Made by a program: the position numbers and the translations under genes
Part shown: positions 21,325 to 26,217 of the stretch, piece by piece
How the letters are laid out: each line of letters begins with the position of its first letter
How positions within the stretch are numbered: position 1 is the first letter of the stretch
The notes under the pieces: generated by a model
Seen by the model: the letters and a program-made list of their open reading frames with translations, nothing else
What the model was told of the DNA's origin: nothing
Database searches by the model: none
From: a virus
Length of the DNA stretch: 26,217 nt
Strand: one strand, 5' to 3'
Virus record (IMG/VR): IMGVR_UViG_3300030060_005444
Span: 1-26,217 of that record

Positions 21325-22620
21325 ATGTCTAACTCATTTAAGTTACCTCAAAGTCCAATTCCATTCTTGGATGGCAATTTCCCGATCGGTGATGAATTAG
21401 GGGGTCAACCGATTGTTGTAAAAAGAGATCCCAAAGTATTAGATTTAGGTCAGGTCGTTAATAAATACGCTCTTAATACTGCACCAGAAAATTTTCAACG
21501 TCCAGAATCATGGACAAAAGATAACCATAAGGCTTTTTTCAAGTCTTTACTAATGGATAGAATTGAAGGTGTCATTGTAATTGTAGATGTTGACAGTGCA
21601 CTACACAGAGTAAAGCAAGTTGCCCCTGATGATAGAGCAATAGCAAATATATTTGAACCAATATTAGACGAAGGTTTAAAATATATTGTTCTAGATGGAA
21701 ACAACCGTTTACAATTTTTGATTAACTTGGTTAATGGAAATTACAGTATTCCACAAGGAAGATACGAATACATAAGACACCCACAAGATACTTCTACTTC
21801 AGTCTTCACAGTAAGACGTAACAAAAATAAGTTCTCAGACTTACCACAAGCAGTTCAAGATACAATACTTGGTAGAAGCATCATAATGAGTGTATATACA
21901 CAAATAGGTTATGATGGATTATCTGAAGTCTTTGTTAATACAAATGCCGGAGTATTTCCAAATGCTCAAGAGTTAAGAAATGCAAAAAATTCACCATGGG
22001 CTGACTATGTAAGAGCACTTCGTTCTGAAGTTCCTGAGTTACTAGGTTACATGTTTGCTAACTTTAAAAAACGTTACTGTGGTGATGATTGGATTGTTGA
22101 TTGCCTTGATTTTGTTTTGAATGTAAAAACAGAAGAACGTAATGATGAGGACATAGTGATTAACACCACATTCTCTCCTATCAATCAAACATCAAAAAAT
22201 AATCTTTACAAAGGTGAGTTTTTAAATGCTGCTGAACAAATCAGAATCAAAGATACGTTTATTGATTTGGCAAGTATCTTAGCACAATTGATTGATGAGG
22301 CCTCTGGAAAAGAAGAGAAAAAACTTCTACAAAGAAAATCACTTATTCAAAATTTATTCTTCTTAATGTATAATGGACTCTCAACGTATGAACAAGTAAA
22401 AGATGCAATTGCACTACATGATAAAGCATACAACGACAAATCAAACTTCTTCTATCCTAATTGGAGTGAAAAAGTAGAACATGAACAGTTCAATGATCTT
22501 ACATTCAAAAATGCATGTGAGGGTGCTCGTGCAATCAATATGGAGTTTCGTTATCTTCAACTATCAAAAATATTAAGTGAGGTGTTAGGAACCGAACTTA
22601 GTAAAGCGTTTAATCTTTGA
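21325..22620 (+). CDS. DUF262-like (ParB/GmrSD N-domain) protein
   Basis: 431 residues. The N-terminal half follows the DUF262 pattern: ENFQRPESW (55-63, family QRP..W), a following helix with SLLMDRIEGVIVI, the signature VLDGNNRLQFL (122-132, family DGQQRL), and EVFVNTNAGVFPNAQELRNA (201-220, family F..lN..g..L...E.rna). DUF262 is the NTP-binding/nuclease domain of GmrSD-type and SspE-type restriction of modified DNA and is related to ParB. No DUF1524 HNH nuclease motif is seen in the C-terminal half, so it may bind or hydrolyse nucleotides without cutting, or antagonise host systems. It is a single-gene unit: own promoter, 105-base leader and strong terminator. Good ribosome site (GGAAGAA). 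Confidence 0.75.
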   Translation: MSNSFKLPQSPIPFLDGNFPIGDELGGQPIVVKRDPKVLDLGQVVNKYALNTAPENFQRPESWTKDNHKAFFKSLLMDRIEGVIVIVDVDSALHRVKQVAPDDRAIANIFEPILDEGLKYIVLDGNNRLQFLINLVNGNYSIPQGRYEYIRHPQDTSTSVFTVRRNKNKFSDLPQAVQDTILGRSIIMSVYTQIGYDGLSEVFVNTNAGVFPNAQELRNAKNSPWADYVRALRSEVPELLGYMFANFKKRYCGDDWIVDCLDFVLNVKTEERNDEDIVINTTFSPINQTSKNNLYKGEFLNAAEQIRIKDTFIDLASILAQLIDEASGKEEKKLLQRKSLIQNLFFLMYNGLSTYEQVKDAIALHDKAYNDKSNFFYPNWSEKVEHEQFNDLTFKNACEGARAINMEFRYLQLSKILSEVLGTELSKAFNL

Positions 22621-22644
22621 TTAAATTCTAACCGAACATAATCT

Positions 22645-22671
22645 GAGGGGTTTCAACACCCCTCTTTTTTT
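22645..22671 (+). terminator. Strong Rho-independent terminator
   Basis: GAGGGGT (22645-22651) pairs with ACCCCTC (22658-22664) around loop TTCAAC, followed by seven T. It ends the DUF262-like unit and separates it from hsp20. Confidence 0.95.
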
Positions 22672-22677
22672 GTGATT

Positions 22678-22686
22678 TGATATAAT
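22678..22686 (+). promoter_or_regulatory. Extended -10 promoter for hsp20
   Basis: TGATATAAT: perfect TATAAT (22681-22686) with the TG of an extended -10. No good -35 at the right distance; the terminator loop TTCAAC is 23 bases upstream. Start of transcription near 22693. Confidence 0.65.
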
Positions 22687-22691
22687 TAGTA

Positions 22692-22710
22692 GTGTCGCCG
22701 TAAGGGACAC
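22692..22710 (+). other. 5'-leader stem-loop of hsp20
   Basis: GTGTC and CC pair with GG and GACAC around a GTAA (GNRA) tetraloop, with one bulged G. It lies at the predicted 5' end of the mRNA and could stabilise it or act as a heat- or protein-responsive element. Confidence 0.5.
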
Positions 22711-22739
22711 AAACTAACACTCGCTGTAACAGGAGAACT

Positions 22740-23159
22740 ATGACAAACATCTACAGAGCTAAAGATTTAGCAGAACTATTTGACAAGATAACAACAAATA
22801 GTATTGGTTTAGATAGAACCATACAGAATTTTTGGGAAAGCACAAACGCAACATACCCACCATTTAACATAATTCAAGAAAACAATCACGAATCCACCTT
22901 AGAGATTGCACTTGCAGGATTCAAAAAGAAAGAAGTCAAGGTTTACACAGAGCATGGTAAACTAATCGTTGAAGGAAAAAAAGAAGAGAAAAAAGAAAAC
23001 GAGTATGTCCATCGTGGCATGGCTCAAAGATCATTTCAAAGAGGGTGGCAACTTACTGATGATGTAGAGATTAAAGAAGTTACATTTGAAGATGGTTTAC
23101 TTTCAATTAATCTTGGCAAGGTAGTTCCAGAGCATCATGCTCGTAAAGATTACCTCTAA
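22740..23159 (+). CDS. hsp20: Small heat-shock protein Hsp20
   Basis: 139 residues. A short N-terminal arm (1-40, ending PFNII) is followed by an alpha-crystallin domain: STLEIALAGFKKKEVKVYTE, KLIVEGKKEEKK, YVHRGMAQRSFQRGWQLTDD, and EDGLLSINL near the end. Hsp20 holds unfolding proteins; cyanomyoviruses nearly always carry one beside gene 43. AGGAGAAC before the ATG is a strong ribosome site. The typical I-x-I C-terminal anchor is not evident. Confidence 0.94.
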   Translation: MTNIYRAKDLAELFDKITTNSIGLDRTIQNFWESTNATYPPFNIIQENNHESTLEIALAGFKKKEVKVYTEHGKLIVEGKKEEKKENEYVHRGMAQRSFQRGWQLTDDVEIKEVTFEDGLLSINLGKVVPEHHARKDYL

Positions 23160-23184
23160 ATATATTTGAGTTCGAGATGGACTT

Positions 23185-23208
23185 GGGGATCTTGACGATC
23201 CCCTTTTT
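23185..23208 (+). terminator. Rho-independent terminator after hsp20
   Basis: GGGGATC (23185-23191) pairs with GATCCCC (23197-23203) around the loop TTGAC, followed by five T. The loop is also the -35 of the next promoter. Confidence 0.92.
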
Positions 23209-23219
23209 CATGGTATAAT
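23192..23219 (+). promoter_or_regulatory. Strong sigma70-type promoter inside the terminator
   Basis: TTGACG (23192-23197), 16-base spacer, perfect TATAAT (23214-23219), extended -10 TG at 23211-23212. The best promoter in the window. It drives two Sm-like genes and gene 43. Confidence 0.85.
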
Positions 23220-23239
23220 ATAATGAGAGAAGAACAAAC

Positions 23240-23587
23240 ATGACAGTCAAAATTTTATTGCTAAAATCTGGTGAAGATGTTATTTCTGATGTAAAAGAAA
23301 TGGTATCTCCTGATGAGAAAGTTATAGGATATTTTCTTTCAAAACCTTGTGTGGTAAAACTATTACCCAAAAAAGGTGAAGATAAAAGAGAGGCATCTGT
23401 GACAATGTATCCGTGGATGCCCCTTGCAAAAGAAGCAGAAATACCATTACCAACCGATTGGGTAGTTACAATAGTGACACCAATAAAAAAAATTGAACAA
23501 ATGTACACAGAGGATGTATTAAATGGAAAAACCACCGATCAAACTAATAATTTTAGTGAACTCAAAGCAGTTGATCTCTCAAATTGA
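23240..23587 (+). CDS. Sm-like small protein, family copy B
   Basis: 115 residues, function unknown. The shared family order is visible: VKILLLKSGEDVISDVKEM, KPCVVKLL, a charged loop with GEDKREA, YPWMPLA, then VVTIVTPIKKIEQMYTEDVL. It resembles the proteins at 3227 and 23523, with a longer loop before the PW position. It is the first gene after the 23192 promoter, with ribosome site GAGAGAAG. Its last 65 bases overlap the next gene in another frame, unusually long here. Confidence 0.72.
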   Translation: MTVKILLLKSGEDVISDVKEMVSPDEKVIGYFLSKPCVVKLLPKKGEDKREASVTMYPWMPLAKEAEIPLPTDWVVTIVTPIKKIEQMYTEDVLNGKTTDQTNNFSELKAVDLSN

Positions 23588-23783
23588 GGAAATAGGTGCC
23601 GATATTGGCCAACCAGATTGTAAGTTAACTGAACCATTTATTATTGGCCCTGATAGTACTCTTAGTCCTTGGTTGGTTGATGTTACCAGTGAAAACACTT
23701 TTATGTTATCATCTGATAAAATTCTTACACTTACTGAACCAAAACCAACTATACTGGAAAAATATCAAGACCTTCTTAAATGA
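23523..23783 (+). CDS. Sm-like small protein, family copy C
   Basis: 86 residues. Marks: IKLIILVNSKQLISQIEEIG, EPFIIGPDS, SPWLVDVTSENTFMLSSDKI, LTLTEP, YQDLLK. Against the protein at 3227 the PWL, FM, I/V-LT and YQ-L positions align. The strict Sm-type SG turn is NS here. The long overlap with the preceding gene is supported by the family match, which begins within the overlap. An ATGA overlap couples it to gene 43. Function unknown. Confidence 0.72.
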   Translation: MEKPPIKLIILVNSKQLISQIEEIGADIGQPDCKLTEPFIIGPDSTLSPWLVDVTSENTFMLSSDKILTLTEPKPTILEKYQDLLK

Positions 23784-26217
23784 AATTCTATACTAATGTC
23801 CAGTTAATTGGTAATCAGTTTCTGGTTCGTGGTGTTGAGAATGGAAAGAGGTATGCACATAGAGATGAATTCTTTCCTACTCTCTTCGTTAGATCAAAAA
23901 AGAAAACAAAATATAAAACATTAAATGGTGTTCCTGTTGATGCTGTCAAACCCGGAACTGTAAGAGAGTGTCGTGACTTTTTTAAAAAATATGATGAAGT
24001 AGAAGGATTTGAAATATATGGAAATGATCGGTATATCTATCAATACATATCTGAAAAATATCCAGAGAATGAAGTTAAGTTTGATATCAGTCAGATAAAA
24101 TTAGTCACACTTGATATTGAGGTATCATCAGAACAAGGCTTCCCTGATGTTGAATCATGTACAGAAGAAATACTTGCAATCACGATACAAGACTATACAA
24201 CGAAACAAATTACAAGTTGGGGTGTTAAACCATTTAACAACAAACAAAAAAATGTAACTTATCATTGTTGCCATACTGAAGAAAATTTACTTCGTACATT
24301 TATTAATCACTGGATGCAAGATGTTCCTGATGTGATTACTGGATGGAATATTCAACTATATGATATTCCTTATATTTGTAAAAGAATTAATCGTGTCCTT
24401 GGTGAAAAACTAATGAAAAGAATGTCGCCTTGGGGTCTTGTATCTGAGGGAGAGGTTTATATCAACGGACGTAAGAATACTACATTTGATATTGGTGGTG
24501 TCACTCAACTAGATTACCTTGATTTATATAAGAAGTTTACATACAAGGCACAAGAATCATATCGACTAGACTATATTGCAAAGGTAGAACTAGGACAACA
24601 AAAACTTGATCACTCAGAGTTTGATACCTTTAAAGATTTCTATACGAAAGGTTGGCAAAAGTTTATTGAATATAACATCATTGACGTAGAACTTGTTGAC
24701 CGTTTGGAAGATAAGATGAAACTAATTGAGTTGGCACTTACCATGGCTTATGATGCCAAAGTCAATTACAACGATGTGTTTTATCAGGTAAGAATGTGGG
24801 ATACTATTATCTACAACTATCTCAAGAAACGTAACATTGTAATCCCCCCAAAGAATCGATCATCAAAGGCAGAAAAGTATGCGGGTGCCTATGTTAAAGA
24901 ACCGATTCCCGGCAAGTATGATTGGGTAGTATCTTTTGACTTAAACTCACTGTATCCGCATTTAATCATGCAATACAATATATCTCCAGAAACACTTATT
25001 GAAACAAAACATCCAACAGTTACAGTGGATAAAATACTTGATCAAGATTTGACATTTGAAATGTATAAGGACAATGCTGTATGTGCAAATGGTGCAATGT
25101 ATCGCAAAGATGTTCGTGGATTTCTACCTGAGTTGATGGACAAAATGTATGGAGATCGTGTAGTCTTTAAAAAGAAAATGATTGAAGCAAAGAAAGCTTA
25201 TGAAAAGACTCCTACAAAGACATTGGAAAAAGAGATTGCTAGATGTAATAACATTCAAATGGCAAAAAAGATTTCTCTTAATTCTGCCTATGGTGCGATT
25301 GGTAATCAATACTTCCGCTATTATAAATTAGAAAATGCGGAAGCAATTACTTTATCTGGTCAGGTTTCTATTCGTTGGATAGAGAACCGCATGAACTCTT
25401 ATCTAAACAAAATACTAAAAACGGAGGATGTTGATTATGTTATTGCTAGTGATACTGATAGTATCTATCTCAACTTGGGTGATTTGGTCGATAGGGTATA
25501 CGAAGGTAGAGAAAAGGATGCTGCGAGCATCGTGTCGTTCCTTAATAAGGTCTGTGAGGTGGAATTTGAAAAATATATTGAGAGTTCTTACCAAACGTTG
25601 GCCACGTACGTAAATGCATATGATCAAAAAATGTTCATGAAAAGAGAGAACATCGCAGATCGTGGCATATGGACAGCAAAGAAAAGATATATCTTAAATG
25701 TATGGGATAGTGAGGGTGTTCGTTATGAAGAACCTAAACTCAAAATGATGGGCATTGAGGCAGTCAAATCATCTACCCCTGCACCATGTCGTAAGATGAT
25801 TAAAGATGCACTTAAGATAATGATGAACGGCACAGAAGAAGATATGATTGATTATATTGATACATGTCGTAAAGAATTTAAAAAGTTGCCACCAGAAGAG
25901 ATTGCTTTCCCAAGAACTGCATCTGATGTTGTTAAGTACAGAGCTCATTCTACAATCTATGCAAAAGGAACTCCCATACATATACGGGGTGCATTATTGT
26001 TTAATCACTATGTGAAGAAACACAAATTGGACAATAAATATTCACTCATTCAAAATGGTGAGAAGATTAAATTCTGTTATTTGAAAAAACCAAATATCAT
26101 TCATGAAAATATAATTTCATTCATTCAAGACTTTCCTCACGAGATTGGTCTTGACAAATATATCGATCACGATCTACAATTCGACAAGTCATTCTTAGAA
26201 CCACTCAAGATTATTCT
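23780..26217 (+). CDS. 43: gp43 DNA polymerase, 3' end cut by window
   Basis: 812 codons are present without a stop; the protein runs off the window edge, probably near its end (T4 gp43 has 898 residues, cyanophage forms are shorter). Family B replicative polymerase with 3'-5' exonuclease. Exo I is TLDIEV with D112 and E114, the same numbers as in T4; Exo II YDIPY (D195); Exo III NIIDVE (D302). Polymerase motif A SFDLNSLYPHLI (D387), motif B KKISLNSAYGAIGNQY, motif C ASDTDSIYL (D558, D560). No intron or homing endonuclease interrupts it. The start follows the Sm-like gene by ATGA overlap. Confidence 0.97.
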   Translation, partial: MKFYTNVQLIGNQFLVRGVENGKRYAHRDEFFPTLFVRSKKKTKYKTLNGVPVDAVKPGTVRECRDFFKKYDEVEGFEIYGNDRYIYQYISEKYPENEVKFDISQIKLVTLDIEVSSEQGFPDVESCTEEILAITIQDYTTKQITSWGVKPFNNKQKNVTYHCCHTEENLLRTFINHWMQDVPDVITGWNIQLYDIPYICKRINRVLGEKLMKRMSPWGLVSEGEVYINGRKNTTFDIGGVTQLDYLDLYKKFTYKAQESYRLDYIAKVELGQQKLDHSEFDTFKDFYTKGWQKFIEYNIIDVELVDRLEDKMKLIELALTMAYDAKVNYNDVFYQVRMWDTIIYNYLKKRNIVIPPKNRSSKAEKYAGAYVKEPIPGKYDWVVSFDLNSLYPHLIMQYNISPETLIETKHPTVTVDKILDQDLTFEMYKDNAVCANGAMYRKDVRGFLPELMDKMYGDRVVFKKKMIEAKKAYEKTPTKTLEKEIARCNNIQMAKKISLNSAYGAIGNQYFRYYKLENAEAITLSGQVSIRWIENRMNSYLNKILKTEDVDYVIASDTDSIYLNLGDLVDRVYEGREKDAASIVSFLNKVCEVEFEKYIESSYQTLATYVNAYDQKMFMKRENIADRGIWTAKKRYILNVWDSEGVRYEEPKLKMMGIEAVKSSTPAPCRKMIKDALKIMMNGTEEDMIDYIDTCRKEFKKLPPEEIAFPRTASDVVKYRAHSTIYAKGTPIHIRGALLFNHYVKKHKLDNKYSLIQNGEKIKFCYLKKPNIIHENIISFIQDFPHEIGLDKYIDHDLQFDKSFLEPLKII

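Noticed and set aside
23107-23535. 142-residue minus-strand frame near the 23240 gene
   Set aside because: It would run through the terminator-promoter and opposes a gene with a family match; no signals on the minus strand.
25428-25613. Open frames inside gene 43 on both strands
   Set aside because: They lie within the intact polymerase frame with its motif C; no ribosome site or family match.

Overview
This window is a contiguous piece of a T4-like marine myovirus genome. The host is almost certainly a marine picocyanobacterium, probably low-GC Prochlorococcus or a relative. The T4 core genes appear in the order usual for cyanomyoviruses: uvsY, uvsW, 55, 47, 46, 45, 44, 62, regA, hsp20, 43. 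Between them lie genes typical of cyanophages: a phycoerythrobilin synthase (pebS), S-adenosylmethionine decarboxylase (speD), CobS- and CobT-like genes, a DUF3110 protein of a cyanobacterial/plant family, DUF4385, DUF3310 and a small heat-shock protein next to the DNA polymerase. The DNA is A+T-rich throughout. Every gene I can support is on the + strand. No tRNA, integrase, insertion sequence or CRISPR array was seen.

Layout. (1) 1-1763: terminator plus promoter, a gp19-like tail-tube-fold protein, recombination mediator UvsY, a 2-oxoglutarate/Fe(II) dioxygenase. (2) 1732-3631: helicase UvsW behind a late-promoter motif and a start-codon hairpin, then the first of three related small Sm-like proteins. 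(3) 3722-9013: a strong sigma70-type promoter, late sigma factor gp55, two tiny membrane peptides, the gp47/gp46 nuclease with a DUF3110 gene between its subunits, then a two-gene nucleotide-sugar cassette. (4) 9052-13972: a VWA/metalloprotease CobT-like protein, a basic protein with a possible capsid-targeting N-terminus, two small proteins, a CobS-like AAA+ ATPase and PebS. (5) 14058-21182: sliding clamp gp45, small unknowns, speD, DUF4385, clamp loader gp44, membrane peptides, a DUF4338/DruA-like protein, DUF3310, gp62, the translational repressor RegA and a eukaryotic-type phosphomannomutase. (6) 21186-22671: a DUF262-like gene with its own promoter, leader and terminator. (7) 22678-26217: hsp20, two more Sm-like proteins and gp43 DNA polymerase, cut by the window edge.

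How it works together. Most of the core is replication and recombination machinery: clamp, clamp loader, polymerase, UvsY/UvsW and gp46/47. gp55 switches on late transcription and RegA represses translation of early messages. The accessory genes probably adjust host tetrapyrrole, polyamine and sugar-nucleotide metabolism. Genes are packed with 4-base ATGA overlaps. Transcription signals cluster in five short gaps plus the window start. Two of these carry a terminator hairpin whose loop is also the -35 element of the next promoter. No stretch longer than about 150 bases lacks a gene.

The most notable points are: the uvsW start codon buried in a hairpin whose 5' arm would be lost from late transcripts; the two fused terminator-promoter units; a family of three Sm-like proteins; a DruA/Mom-like protein and a DUF262-like protein that may concern DNA modification or defence; and a basic protein with a T4-type capsid-targeting N-terminus. 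All calls come from reading the sequence by eye, without database searches.
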